DNA from: Neomegalonema sp.
Lineage (GTDB): Bacteria > Pseudomonadota > Alphaproteobacteria > Rhodobacterales > Rhodobacteraceae
Length of the DNA: 51,406 bases
Reading direction: 5' to 3'
NCBI GenBank assembly: GCA_022760355.1
Contig: JALEGB010000109.1
Coordinates: 1-51,406 of the forward strand
Below, piece after piece: positions 16,378 to 25,185 of the stretch; position 1 is the first letter of the stretch; every line of letters starts with the position of its first letter. The position numbers and the translations under genes were made by a program. The notes under the pieces were generated by a model. The model was not told the DNA's origin. It did no database searches and was given only the letters and a program-made list of their open reading frames with translations.

Positions 16378-18201
16378 ATGATGGAATTTCTTCGATTTGC
16401 GAGAACGTCAGCGATCGCGCTGATTGTGCCGCTGATCGCCTATTTCGCGGCGAGCTGGGCGCTAGGCCAGCATGCGGGCGGTCCGTACGCCGCAACGTTG
16501 GCGCTGGCGCGGTGCGACGGCCAGTTTTTCGCCCTGGATAGTTGCGGCCCGCTCTACCGGTTGACCTTTATGAAGCATGTCGGCTTTTGGACGGGGTGGG
16601 GCTCCATCCTGATGCTGGCGGTCTTTTTTCTGCTGGGGCGCGTCGCGGGGACCAGTCGGGCCCGGAACGCGGCGATCTTTCCAACGCTGATGCCGGCGAC
16701 CGCCGCGCTGATCGCCATTGTGTTGATGATCCAGGGCGTGTCGATGACCCTGCCGGCGCTGTTTGGGGATCTGCGGAACTTCCTGCTGACAGGGGTGCTG
16801 GGGGTGCTCGGGGTCGGCGCGCTGATCGGCGGCGTCTCGATGCTGCGCGCGCTGCGTCGAATCACGCATGTCGAGCCGAGGGGCGTGTTGGCGCATCAGA
16901 TGAAACGCCGCGAGGCGCCGGCTTTATGGGAGATGGTGGAGAGTGTTGCGCGCAAGGTGGAGTCCCGCCCGCCGGATCATATCATCGTTGGGCTGGAGCC
17001 GAATTTCTTCGCCACCGCCTCGCCGATTGTGACGCCGGACAGCGAAGGCGTCCTGCGCGGCGAAACCTTGTTTCTTTCAGTGCCCTTGATGCGCCTGTTC
17101 AGCGAGGCGGAGCTGCGGGCGGTCATTGCGCATGAGCTGGCCCATTTTCACGGCGAGGACACAGTCTATTCGCTCCGTTTTACCCCGGTCTATCATCGGA
17201 TCGCCCTGCTGCTTGATGCGCTGGAGGGCGAAGATGGGGAGAGTGATCATATTGGGGCGGCGCCGGCGGCTTTGATTTTGCGCTATCTTCTCGGAACATT
17301 CCAACTCAATGAAAGCGCGATCAGCCGCGAGCGCGAGTTGGAGGCGGACCGTATCGGCGTCGCAGCGGCCGGCGTTGACGCGTTGGCCGTCAGCCTGGCG
17401 AAGGCCGCTGTTTACGGGCAGCTCTGGTCCGCCGTCCGCGAGCGCAATGTCGAGCGGCTTAACCGGGGTAAAATCTCCCGCAACCTCAGTAGGGTTTACG
17501 CTGACTCCGCGCGCTATGACGTGAGCAACCAGACCCTGCAGCAGGTCGTGGCCCAGATTTTGGAAACCCGAATCTCTCATCCCACTGACAGCCATCCGAC
17601 GGTCTATGAGCGGTACCAAGCGATCGGATTTGATCAGGAGCGTCTGTCAATCGCTGCGCTCACTGCGCAGGGCGGCGCGAGCGCTGAGCTGTTTCAGGAT
17701 CTTGATGAGGTCGAGCACGATCTCACGATGCTGGAGCATAATGTGATGGTGAAGGTCGGGTTTGCGAACGGGCCGGTTGAGGACGTCGAGCAGAATCGCG
17801 TCGTCCAAGCCGGCTATATCCTCGCCGCTTCGATGGTTGTCGCGGATCATACGGTCGCGAACGCGGAGATCAGCGTTGCGGAGGAAATTGGCGCGCGCTT
17901 GTTCAACGATTTTGATCCGACCAGTTTTCGTGAGATCGTCGCGGAGATCCACGATATGCCGTCCTTCGAGCAGGTCGTTGATCTGCTCGCCGGTCTGCTG
18001 GATCGGCGCGAAAAGGCCGCTCTGCACGCCTATTTGGCTCAAATCGCAGCGGCGGATCAGCGTGTCAGCGTCGAAGAGAACGCGTTGATGGCCTATGTCG
18101 CCAAAGCTTGGCGGATCGATGAGCCGGTGTGGCGGCGGCTTTCGCCATGGCGCCGCCGTCAACCGGGCGACATTCTATGGACGCCGAAAACGCGACACTG
18201 A
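16378..18201 (+). CDS. Membrane M48 zinc metallopeptidase with C-terminal TerB-like domain
   Basis: 607 residues. Residues 8-28 and three helices between about 72 and 155 anchor the protein. The peptidase domain follows: HELAH at 252-256 (two zinc His and the catalytic Glu) and, 60 residues on, the third ligand Glu320 in an ELEAD motif. This is the STE24/HtpX-type arrangement used for cleaving membrane or misfolded proteins. From about residue 470 to 595 the sequence changes to an all-helical acidic domain with VVADHTVANAEISVAEEIG and AAADQRVSVEENALM, repeated D-x-x-V-x-x-x-E patterns typical of TerB/DjlA-N-like domains that bind metal or partner proteins. The start has two Met; a purine-rich AGGGGGGTAGGG lies just upstream. 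It is a single gene. The fusion suggests the TerB-like part tunes the protease. Confidence 0.85.
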   Translation: MMEFLRFARTSAIALIVPLIAYFAASWALGQHAGGPYAATLALARCDGQFFALDSCGPLYRLTFMKHVGFWTGWGSILMLAVFFLLGRVAGTSRARNAAIFPTLMPATAALIAIVLMIQGVSMTLPALFGDLRNFLLTGVLGVLGVGALIGGVSMLRALRRITHVEPRGVLAHQMKRREAPALWEMVESVARKVESRPPDHIIVGLEPNFFATASPIVTPDSEGVLRGETLFLSVPLMRLFSEAELRAVIAHELAHFHGEDTVYSLRFTPVYHRIALLLDALEGEDGESDHIGAAPAALILRYLLGTFQLNESAISRERELEADRIGVAAAGVDALAVSLAKAAVYGQLWSAVRERNVERLNRGKISRNLSRVYADSARYDVSNQTLQQVVAQILETRISHPTDSHPTVYERYQAIGFDQERLSIAALTAQGGASAELFQDLDEVEHDLTMLEHNVMVKVGFANGPVEDVEQNRVVQAGYILAASMVVADHTVANAEISVAEEIGARLFNDFDPTSFREIVAEIHDMPSFEQVVDLLAGLLDRREKAALHAYLAQIAAADQRVSVEENALMAYVAKAWRIDEPVWRRLSPWRRRQPGDILWTPKTRH

Positions 18202-18211
18202 GCGTGGCGCT

Positions 18212-18454
18212 TTACTGTGGTGTTTTCGGATCGAATGGAGGAGCCTCGAATGTCGGCTCCTCCTCCACATCATCAACCCCGTCTAACGCGCGCAACGCAT
18301 CGAGCAGGCCTGATTCGATTACGCCAGTGATCAGACCAAGCGCCGTAAGCTGATGGCGGGGCTGAAAGCCGTGGCGTTCCAGTTCCGCAGCGAGTTTGCT
18401 GATGTCATTCTCGTCCGAAAGGGACGTCCTCACTTTTACCGGGATCTCAGACAC
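18212..18454 (-). CDS. Small I9-propeptide-like protein downstream of S8 protease
   Basis: 80 residues, no signal peptide. The pattern (beta strand KVRTSL, helix DISKLAAELERHG, strands with LTALGLITGVIE, helix LLDALRALDG, then VDDVEEEP) matches the order and end motif of subtilisin propeptide/inhibitor I9 domains, in which an exposed VxxVEED segment sits in the active site. Small stand-alone proteins of this kind beside S8 proteases are often mislabelled as aldolases. It begins 17 bp after the S8 protease stop on the same strand, so it is probably co-expressed as a trans-acting inhibitor or folding helper. The fold is inferred from pattern only. Confidence 0.6.
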   Translation of the reverse strand: MSEIPVKVRTSLSDENDISKLAAELERHGFQPRHQLTALGLITGVIESGLLDALRALDGVDDVEEEPTFEAPPFDPKTPQ

Positions 18455-18471
18455 TCGCTGCTCCTTCTGCG

Positions 18472-19779
18472 TCAGACTACGCCAGTCGGCGGCTTTTTCG
18501 GGCTTTGCGTCAGGCCGGCCCCGACGTCGCGCGGCTCGCCGCCGATGTTTTTCGAGGTCTCAGTCAGCTTCTTCCACAGCTTCTCGCCGCGCAAAGTCGG
18601 GTCGGATTCAGCCCAGAGCGCCGCAACGCCGGAGACATGCGGCGTCGCCATTGAGGTGCCAGCGTAGGCGCCGTGCCCGCCGCCTGGAATGGACGACAGA
18701 ACATTGACGCCGGGGCCGGCGATGTCCAAGCCGCCGCCATCTTCATTCAAGCCGCCATTAGAAAAGTCGGCGACCTGGAGCTTTTCGTCAATGGCGCCGA
18801 CGGCCATAATTGAGCGAGCGGCGGCTGGCGTCGCCACCGGTTCGATGCGACCAGACTTGCGCGCGCTTTCGTTGCCGGCGGCGGCGATGATCAATGCGCC
18901 TTTCTCGAAGGCGGTTCGGCCGATTTTGTCGAAGTCGCCGGCATTGTCCCCGGGCAGCGGGCGGCGGCCCAGCGACATTGAGATAATGTCGCAGCCATTC
19001 TCCAGCGCCCAGAGGATGCCGGCCAGCATGTCGCCTTCGCGGCCCATACCATTGTCGCCCAGTACTTTGCCGACATAAAGGCTCGCATCCGGCGCAACGC
19101 CATAGCGAGCGACCCCTTTGGGCGTCGCGGGGCCGGCGACGGTGCCGGCGACATGGGTGCCATGCCCTGCGCCATCTTGGGCGGTTTCGCCGCTCACGAA
19201 AGACTCTGAAATGATCTCCCGCCCTTCAAAGTCCGGGTGCTTAAAGTCCATCCCGGTGTCGAGCACCGCGACTTTCACGCCTTTGCCCGTATAGCCGCTC
19301 TCAAGTGCGCCAACCGCGTTGACGCCCCAAGTTGCTTCGCCGGCCTTCGCCGCTTCGTTGCTTTTCAGCGTTTTGAACAGCTCTTCTTCGGTGGCGCGAT
19401 CCACGTCATCGCTGCTTGTTTCGAAGCCGAACAGGCGAGCCAGCCAGCCGCTGGCGTAAAGGCGATATTCCGGCCGCAAGCCGGCGACGCCGCGCATGTT
19501 GAGCATTGAGTTAATCGAGCTCGGATCCATGCCGGCTTTGGCTGGATCGAGGATCGCGAAGTGAAATTCGTCAAAATAGGCGGCGCCGTTGGCGTGCAGT
19601 TCTTGGGCGAAGCCGGCGATGCGATGGTTGAATTCGCTCGATCGCGCAGGGCGGCGATGAAGCACCTTCTCAACGAGATCGCAGGCCTCGGCGTCGCAGC
19701 AATCATGTTCGAAAAAGACCAGATACGAGCCCGTTACGGCGTTCTCTCCCGCCACGCGTAAGGCGAAATCGTGAGACAT
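18472..19779 (-). CDS. S8 family subtilisin-like serine protease
   Basis: 435 residues from ATG at 19779 with a strong AGGAGG 7 nt upstream. The catalytic triad is complete: Asp174 in VAVLDTGMDFKHPDF, His206 in GHGTHVAGTVAG, Ser376 in GTSMATPHVSG; the oxyanion Asn is in AAAGNES. There is no signal peptide, so it is either intracellular or secreted by another route. The first about 110 residues are a pro-domain-like segment with two adjacent Cys (DCCDAEAC) ending in a RGVAGLRPEYRLYAS strand like the end of an I9 domain. A separate I9-like protein follows 17 bp later. Confidence 0.93.
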   Translation of the reverse strand: MSHDFALRVAGENAVTGSYLVFFEHDCCDAEACDLVEKVLHRRPARSSEFNHRIAGFAQELHANGAAYFDEFHFAILDPAKAGMDPSSINSMLNMRGVAGLRPEYRLYASGWLARLFGFETSSDDVDRATEEELFKTLKSNEAAKAGEATWGVNAVGALESGYTGKGVKVAVLDTGMDFKHPDFEGREIISESFVSGETAQDGAGHGTHVAGTVAGPATPKGVARYGVAPDASLYVGKVLGDNGMGREGDMLAGILWALENGCDIISMSLGRRPLPGDNAGDFDKIGRTAFEKGALIIAAAGNESARKSGRIEPVATPAAARSIMAVGAIDEKLQVADFSNGGLNEDGGGLDIAGPGVNVLSSIPGGGHGAYAGTSMATPHVSGVAALWAESDPTLRGEKLWKKLTETSKNIGGEPRDVGAGLTQSPKKPPTGVV

Positions 19780-20175
19780 GCGGTGTCCTCCTAAGCTTTG
19801 GCGCACCGCGATTTTTAACCTTACGCGGCGCCGGCCGCATAGCAGAGCCGGGCGAAAAGAGCGAGAGGCCGAAATAAGGCTTTGTCGCGGCCATCCGCCA
19901 TCCAAGCGCTGACGGAGCAGGCGTCGCCGCGCGTATGAGGGGTGATGAACGCGCAGAGGAAGCTGAGATGCTGCGGCGAGTTGTGAGCTCGCCTTGCTTT
20001 TTTATGGGAACTGCCTGCGCCGCCATGGGGCCCGGGATGCGCGCCGATCAGATGGGGCCGACTTTCTGCGCCAGGTCTTTGTTTTATCGCGAACCATTTC
20101 CCGGCTCTCGGCGAAAGGCTGGAGCAGCCTTTCGCCTGACGGAGGCGGCATCCTCGTTTCACTCCGGTTGGCGGC
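19780..20175. other. Intergenic region with strong hairpin, no gene seen
   Basis: 396 bp between the starts of the S8 protease gene and the end of terC (both minus strand). Reading frames here (for example a plus-strand frame from 19935) have no family resemblance and an odd amino acid make-up. The one clear structure is the perfect hairpin at 20110-20136, listed separately. The S8 protease promoter should lie near 19800-19900. Confidence 0.5.
20110..20136 (-). terminator. Perfect 12-bp hairpin after terC
   Basis: GGCGAAAGGCTG (20110-20121) and CAGCCTTTCGCC (20125-20136) are exact inverse complements around a GAG loop. It lies 40 bp past the terC stop codon on the minus strand. No T tract follows in either direction, so termination strength is uncertain. 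Confidence 0.4.
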
Positions 20176-21003
20176 CTAGCCGCCTTTGCGGCTCCGCCGC
20201 GCGCGCGCCAGGGCGGCCCGCTCGACCTCAGGACGAACGCCAAGCCGTCCGCGGCGGCGGCGCGCCAGTAAATTGAGCCCTTCAACAAAGGCCGCAAACG
20301 CCATCGCCGCATAGATGTAGCCCTTCGGCACATGCTGGCCAAAGCCGTCGGCGATCAGAACCATGCCGATCATCAGCAGGAAGGCGAGAGCGAGCATCAC
20401 GATAGAGGGATGGCGGTGGACAAAGCGCGAAATCGGTTCCGCCGCCAACATCATAAGGCCAACCGCAATGACGATCGCCGCGACCATTACCGGCACATGG
20501 GTGGTCATGCCGATGGCGGTGAGAATGCTGTCCAGCGAGAATACGACGTCGAGCGCCACGATCTGCGCAATGATGGCGGCGAAACTGGCGTGCGGGGCGC
20601 GATCATCGTCGCCATCCTCGTCATCATCGAAATCAACCTTGTCCTTAATTTCGGTGGCCGCCTTCCAGACCAGAAACAGCCCACCCACGATTAAGATCAG
20701 GTCGCGCGCGGAGAAAGCGGTCTCAAAGCTCGGCGCGCCGTGTTCCCCTTTCGGCCCCTCTATCCCCAGGTCGAACAACGGCTCTTTCAGGCCAATAATC
20801 CAGGCGATTGCCGTCAGCATGATCAGCCTTAGGATCAGCGCCAGCCCGATGCCGACCTTGCGCGCGGTGGGCTGCTGCTCCTTCGGCAACTTATCTGCGA
20901 TGATTGAGATAAAGATCAAATTGTCGATCCCGAGCACCAGCTCCAACACGACAAGCGCAAAAAATGCGGCCCAGATTTCCGCCGACATTAGAAGTTCCAA
21001 CAT
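20176..21003 (-). CDS. TerC family integral membrane protein
   Basis: 275 residues from ATG at 21003, which has GGAGGGG 6 nt upstream. Seven or so membrane helices. TerC hallmarks: LELVLGIDNLIFISI in the first helices and ALDVVFSLDSILTAIGM in the middle, each with the conserved Asp that line a metal pathway. Between them is an acidic loop (DFDDDEDGDDD). Members of the family export manganese or other divalent metals and help load secreted metalloproteins. The C-terminus is a basic tail. It is divergent from the chemoreceptor gene. Confidence 0.92.
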   Translation of the reverse strand: MLELLMSAEIWAAFFALVVLELVLGIDNLIFISIIADKLPKEQQPTARKVGIGLALILRLIMLTAIAWIIGLKEPLFDLGIEGPKGEHGAPSFETAFSARDLILIVGGLFLVWKAATEIKDKVDFDDDEDGDDDRAPHASFAAIIAQIVALDVVFSLDSILTAIGMTTHVPVMVAAIVIAVGLMMLAAEPISRFVHRHPSIVMLALAFLLMIGMVLIADGFGQHVPKGYIYAAMAFAAFVEGLNLLARRRRGRLGVRPEVERAALARARRSRKGG

Positions 21004-21326
21004 ATTTTCCCCTCCTTGGGCTGCGGCCAATCGCGCTGGGCGCTCATCCCCTCGCCGTCAGGGACGCCCGTCCAAATGCGGCGTAGTTGGCCGTGCAATT
21101 TTGGCTACATGACTAAAATTATATCGAAATTGCAATAATATGCGGATGAAATCTTGCGTGGTTCAATCACAACTGATCGTTCGTCGAATTGTATCCACGT
21201 TTAGTGTGCGGCTTCTCGTAAATTTAACGACCGGATCGTAGTTTTTCCACGAAGTCATTGCTTTTGGGCTGGCGGCGGTGAACCAGTTTTGTTGTTCACA
21301 CGCTGTGGAACTGGGGAGCCGGCAGG
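21004..21326. promoter_or_regulatory. AT-rich divergent promoter region of terC and the chemoreceptor gene
   Basis: 323 bp with clearly lower GC than the surroundings, especially 21100-21240 (runs such as TAAAATTATATCG and GCAATAATATGCGG). No gene or riboswitch-like hairpin is recognisable. The drop in GC continues into the 5-prime half of the chemoreceptor gene. Confidence 0.4.
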
Positions 21327-23594
21327 GTGAAATTAACCAAGATCGTTCTCGGCTGCGGTATTGCGATGGTCGCATTGGTCGCAGCGATCTTCGCATTGAA
21401 CTTCACGTTGGGCGTATCGGCGACCAAGCATGTCGAGCGCGCTCTGGCCGACGGCGCTGCGAAGTTGAAGGCGAGCCAAAGCGCTACCGCCGCAGTGTAT
21501 CGCGTCAAAGTCGATGTCATACAGGTGCAGCAGTGGCTAACCGATATCTCCGCGACACGTGGTCTTGATGGGCTAAATGACGGATTTGATGAAGCGGAAG
21601 CCTATGCCCGCCGTTTAACGGCCGATCTAAAGAGCGCCCGGGCGGCGGCGGCGGCCCTATCCGATGACACGCTCGGCAAAGCGTTGGCCGACGTCGAAAG
21701 GCTGTTCCCGTCTTACTACGAAACGGGAAAGAAAATGGCGCGCGCCTATATCGATAAGGGCCCGAGCGCTGGCAATAAAATGATGCCAGAATTTGACGAT
21801 GTTGCAAAAAAAATGAGCGGCGCTGTCGACAAAATGGTCGATCGAATTGAAGTTATTGCCAGTTCCTCATTGAAGTCGACAAAAAGTGACGCCCGTGCGG
21901 TTGTCGCGCAGGAAAAATTTCGAATGTGGTCCGATGTTGGCAGCCACACTCTGTTAATACTGGCTACCATTGGTTTAGTCATATTTGTTGTTCGATGGTT
22001 TAGGCACCTGAATCATATTGCTTCGATTGCAAGCCGTGTCGCCAGCGGCGAAATCGATGCGCCAAGCTTGGGCGCTTCTCGGTGGAGCGAGATTTCCGCT
22101 CTACATAAGTCAATTGGTATCTTCCGAGATAACTCAAAAATACAAACTGCTGTGACGGCTGCTGTAAATGGTAGCAAATCGGCAATGTTGCTGCTCGACT
22201 GCGACGGCGACCGGATCACCCACAATGCAGCCTTCGAGAAGTTGTGGGCTGACGTCGAAGAGCAGCTCTCCGACTTGACGAAGCCGGCGCTAAAGCACAC
22301 AGATCAGGCAAGTACAGTTGAGCAGGTTAACTTTTTGCCGTTTATTGAGTATATGGATCGAGTGGAGCAACAAGAGGTTGCCAGAATTCAAAAAAATAAT
22401 GGCGATGTTGCTTACGATCTGAAGCACAATGGCATCGTTCTTGAACTGAAGAGATCCCCTATTATCAACATATATGGCGAAGATGTTGGGTGGGCCGTCG
22501 AGATTTCAGATGTGACGTCTGTCCGAAAACTGGAGCGCGAAGTACTAGATGTGTGCGCTGCAGTTGAGCGCGGAGACTTTAATCGCCGGGTTGAGCATGT
22601 CGATCAGTTGGGTTTCACATCGGTCGCGGCCGAGGGGCTCAATAAACTCATGATGTCAATGAACCGTTTTATGGGAGAGCTCGATAAGTCTCTTAATGCT
22701 CTGGCGGAAGGCGACTTGACGCAGCCAATTTCAGGCGATTTCTCAGGCGATTTTCGGGCGGCGACCGAGCGGTTCAACGCCAGTATTGACAGTTTGCGGC
22801 GGACGCTTGTGGATGTCGGCGACGCCGTCGCTCAGGTGCGTGAGGTGGCGGACCCGATCGCCTCCGGCTCACGCGATTTAGCGGCGCGCGCCGACGCCCA
22901 AGCGACCACTCTTGCGGATACGACGACGGCATTTGGAAACGTTTCCGACGCAATAAGGTCAACCGCCGGCAATGCAGAGTTGGCTGTTGGAACAAGCGCG
23001 CGCGCGAACGAAGTGGCGGAGGCGGGCGGCCAGATCGTTGCGGATACGATCGTGGCGATGGGCCGGATCGAAGAAAGTTCGCGTGAAATCGGCGATATTA
23101 ACAATGTGATCGAGGAAATCGCGTTCCAGACGAACTTGCTGGCTTTGAATGCCGCGGTGGAGGCCGCGCGGGCCGGAGACGCCGGCAAAGGGTTCGCGGT
23201 GGTGGCGTCCGAAGTGCGCAGCCTGGCTCAGCGCTCATCTGAAGCGGCTTCAACGATCAAGAACCTAATCGAAAATAGCGCTGAGCATGTAAAGAGCGGC
23301 GTCTCGTTGGTCAACAAAACGGGCGACAGCCTTGCAGAGATCGTCAGCGAGATCCGCTCCGTGGCGGAAATGGTGTCGAGCATATCCGCCGCTATGGGCG
23401 CACAGTCCACAGAAATTGCAGATGTGAATGGGTCGTTTGAGGCGCTTGACGACATGACGAAGCGGAATGCGGCGCTTGCGGACGAAAGCTCCTCGGCCGC
23501 CGGTGATTTGTTTAACGCTGCGGCTGATCTCGGGCGTTTGATCTCAGCCTTCAAGACCAACGCGCCGCAAGTGTATGAGGCCCAAACGGCCTAG
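21327..23594 (+). CDS. Methyl-accepting chemotaxis protein with internal PAS-like domain
   Basis: 755 residues from GTG at 21327 with GGGGAG upstream. Membrane helix about 7-29, a helical periplasmic sensor (about 30-205), second membrane helix about 207-227, HAMP about 228-280, then a PAS-like segment (about 280-405, ending [17 protein letters not shown] as PAS domains do), a second HAMP-like stretch, and the coiled-coil signalling domain. The kinase-contact tip is intact: [38 protein letters not shown] in the usual order. It would sense a ligand and control a CheA kinase. A Met-accepting pentapeptide for CheR is not seen at the C-terminus. Codon use in the first half includes more A/T than neighbours. 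The TAG stop is part of a repeat family A fragment. Confidence 0.93.
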   Translation: MKLTKIVLGCGIAMVALVAAIFALNFTLGVSATKHVERALADGAAKLKASQSATAAVYRVKVDVIQVQQWLTDISATRGLDGLNDGFDEAEAYARRLTADLKSARAAAAALSDDTLGKALADVERLFPSYYETGKKMARAYIDKGPSAGNKMMPEFDDVAKKMSGAVDKMVDRIEVIASSSLKSTKSDARAVVAQEKFRMWSDVGSHTLLILATIGLVIFVVRWFRHLNHIASIASRVASGEIDAPSLGASRWSEISALHKSIGIFRDNSKIQTAVTAAVNGSKSAMLLLDCDGDRITHNAAFEKLWADVEEQLSDLTKPALKHTDQASTVEQVNFLPFIEYMDRVEQQEVARIQKNNGDVAYDLKHNGIVLELKRSPIINIYGEDVGWAVEISDVTSVRKLEREVLDVCAAVERGDFNRRVEHVDQLGFTSVAAEGLNKLMMSMNRFMGELDKSLNALAEGDLTQPISGDFSGDFRAATERFNASIDSLRRTLVDVGDAVAQVREVADPIASGSRDLAARADAQATTLADTTTAFGNVSDAIRSTAGNAELAVGTSARANEVAEAGGQIVADTIVAMGRIEESSREIGDINNVIEEIAFQTNLLALNAAVEAARAGDAGKGFAVVASEVRSLAQRSSEAASTIKNLIENSAEHVKSGVSLVNKTGDSLAEIVSEIRSVAEMVSSISAAMGAQSTEIADVNGSFEALDDMTKRNAALADESSSAAGDLFNAAADLGRLISAFKTNAPQVYEAQTA

Positions 23595-23630
23595 GGTCGA
23601 AACCCATTCAGCAGGCGTCGCCAGCCCGCC
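23591..23630. repeat. Partial copy of repeat family A
   Basis: CTAGGGTCGAAACCCATTCAG and the following 20 bases match the first 40 bases of the right-end element (51295 onward) with about four or five substitutions, then similarity stops. The TAG in its first four bases is the stop codon of the chemoreceptor gene. Confidence 0.75.
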
Positions 23631-23694
23631 AAACGCGCTTTTGGGGCAGGAAGCGGCGCGACGGCGGCGTGGTTCCACCGGCGAGCGATTTGAA

Positions 23695-23714
23695 GTTAGA
23701 TGGACCCATCTAAC
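23695..23714. repeat. Hairpin in the chemoreceptor/rpsI gap
   Basis: GTTAGATG (23695-23702) pairs exactly with CATCTAAC (23707-23714). Around it, CGAGCGATTTG and CAAATCGCG form a second, outer inverted pair. There is no T tract. It could be a palindromic repeat or part of a termination region for the chemoreceptor gene. Confidence 0.45.
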
Positions 23715-23744
23715 GGCTCGCAAATCGCGTCCAAACAGAGGCTT

Positions 23745-23781
23745 AGAGCTTGTTGATGGCGCCGTGAAACATCAGCAAGCT
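23745..23781. repeat. Repeat family C palindrome
   Basis: GCTTGTTGATG and CATCAGCAAGC (one G-T wobble) flank an 11-nt loop ending in CCGTGAAA. The reverse complement of this element, with the same loop core, occurs at 41411-41450. Both copies follow genes for MCP-type proteins. Confidence 0.7.
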
Positions 23782-23807
23782 CCAGCCGCAGAGGCGCGCT
23801 GCGACGC

Positions 23808-23836
23808 AAAAAAGCCGCCCGCAATGCGGACGGCTT
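23808..23836 (-). terminator. Rho-independent terminator of rplM-rpsI
   Basis: Read on the minus strand: AAGCCGTCCGC, ATT loop, GCGGGCGGCTT, then TTTT. The stem is 11 bp with one G-T pair and is followed directly by the T run. It lies 28 bp past the rpsI stop. Confidence 0.9.
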
Positions 23837-23863
23837 CGCTCTCCTCCTCGCTGGCCAGCGAGT

Positions 23864-24361
23864 TTAACGTTTCGAGAACTGGAAGCTCCGGCGCGCCTTG
23901 CGCTTACCGTACTTCTTCCGCTCGACCACCCGGCTATCGCGGGTGAGGAAGCCCGCGCGTTTCAACGCAGGGCGAACCTGTGGATCCCAGAGGGCCAGGG
24001 CTTGACTGATGCCGTGCTTTACGGCGCCGGCTTGGCCGGACAGGCCGCCGCCTTTCACGGTGCACATCACGTCAAACTGACCCGCGACGCCGGCGACGCC
24101 GAAAGGCTGGCGCACGACCATCTGAAGAACTGGGCGCAGGAAGTACGCGTCAATGTCTTTCTTGTTGACGATGATTTTGCCGGTTCCCGGCATCACCCAC
24201 ACGCGCGCAACTGCGTCTTTCCGTTTGCCGGTCGCGTAAGACCGGTTCAGCGAGTCGCGGACCGGCTCGCGGTGAATGACTTCTTCTTCTGCGGCCGGCG
24301 CTACGCCTTCGGCTTCAACTGCGTCTTTTAGATCCTCAAGGGACCGGATTTCATCGGACAC
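23864..24361 (-). CDS. rpsI: 30S ribosomal protein S9
   Basis: 165 residues. The last 130 are the S9 fold with [22 protein letters not shown], and the C-terminal [17 protein letters not shown] tail that reaches the P-site tRNA. The first 35 residues form an acidic Ala/Glu-rich extension, as is common in alphaproteobacteria. It follows rplM by 62 bp in the usual L13-S9 operon and is closed by a strong terminator. Confidence 0.98.
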   Translation of the reverse strand: MSDEIRSLEDLKDAVEAEGVAPAAEEEVIHREPVRDSLNRSYATGKRKDAVARVWVMPGTGKIIVNKKDIDAYFLRPVLQMVVRQPFGVAGVAGQFDVMCTVKGGGLSGQAGAVKHGISQALALWDPQVRPALKRAGFLTRDSRVVERKKYGKRKARRSFQFSKR

Positions 24362-24423
24362 GTTCGGAACGCTCCTATCTATGCGCCGCTCGGCTTTGCG
24401 CCGCGGCGATCACATAAAAGCGG

Positions 24424-24888
24424 TCAGGAAGACCGCGTGTTTTTACGGTTGGCGCTCGCGAAGTCGATCGCTTCGGGCTGCTGCGCCTCATGCGGATGCT
24501 CCGTCCCGGCGTAAACGCGCAGGTTGGTCAGCTGTTTGCGGGTCAGCGGGCCGCCTGGCATCATGCGCTTCACGGCGCGGAACACCAGCCGCTCCGGATG
24601 CGCGCTCTCCAGGGTTTGACGCGCGGTGCGGGATTTGATGCCGCCCGGATAGCCGGTGTGCCAGTGGAACACCTTCTGCTCGCGTTTGCGGCCGGTCAGC
24701 TGCACCTTGTCTGCGTTGATGACAATAACATTGTCGCCGCAGTCCATGTGAGGCGTGAAGGTCGGCTTGTGTTTACCGCGCAGGCGCATGGCGATCATCG
24801 AGGCCAGGCGGCCGAGAACGACGCCCTCGGCGTCCACGATGACCCAACGCTTCTCGATCTCCGACGGTTTGGCGGAGTAGGTCTTCAT
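24424..24888 (-). CDS. rplM: 50S ribosomal protein L13
   Basis: 154 residues from ATG at 24888 (GGAG 8 nt upstream); an upstream Met 19 codons earlier is not used in the family. Motifs [33 protein letters not shown] and the [13 protein letters not shown] block are standard L13. First gene of the rplM-rpsI operon; its promoter should lie in 24889-25150. Confidence 0.98.
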   Translation of the reverse strand: MKTYSAKPSEIEKRWVIVDAEGVVLGRLASMIAMRLRGKHKPTFTPHMDCGDNVIVINADKVQLTGRKREQKVFHWHTGYPGGIKSRTARQTLESAHPERLVFRAVKRMMPGGPLTRKQLTNLRVYAGTEHPHEAQQPEAIDFASANRKNTRSS

Positions 24889-25157
24889 TCGATATGCTCC
24901 GGAAATCGGCCGCGCCGACAAGCCAAAAGCGGCAGGCGGTTCCAACCGAAAAAAGCGCGCGACTCCCGCCGCTCGCCGTTAGACGGGTTGATACGTGGAA
25001 CGGAGCGCGAAGTCAACAAAAGTTGCGAAAACTGCGGAAATTCGGCTGAAAAACCAGTGGCCAAGATGTGAGGTTGATAAGTACCTCAATATTTCCGCTT
25101 CCCTTTCAGCAGTTTAACCGCTTCAAGGCGGCTTCATCTCGTTCGGTCCTGGGCAGC

Positions 25158-25182
25158 GTAAGGGCCCTGTTCGGGCCCTTAC
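25158..25182 (-). terminator. Perfect hairpin immediately after ctaA
   Basis: GTAAGGGCCC (25158-25167) and GGGCCCTTAC (25173-25182) are exact inverse complements around TGTTC, starting 3 nt beyond the ctaA stop codon on the minus strand. No T tract follows, but the position fits a terminator separating ctaA from rplM. Confidence 0.6.
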
Positions 25183-25185
25183 AGT

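Noticed and set aside
19935-20276. Plus-strand 113-residue frame between S8 and TerC genes
   Set aside because: No family similarity; overlaps the hairpin and the terC coding end on the other strand.
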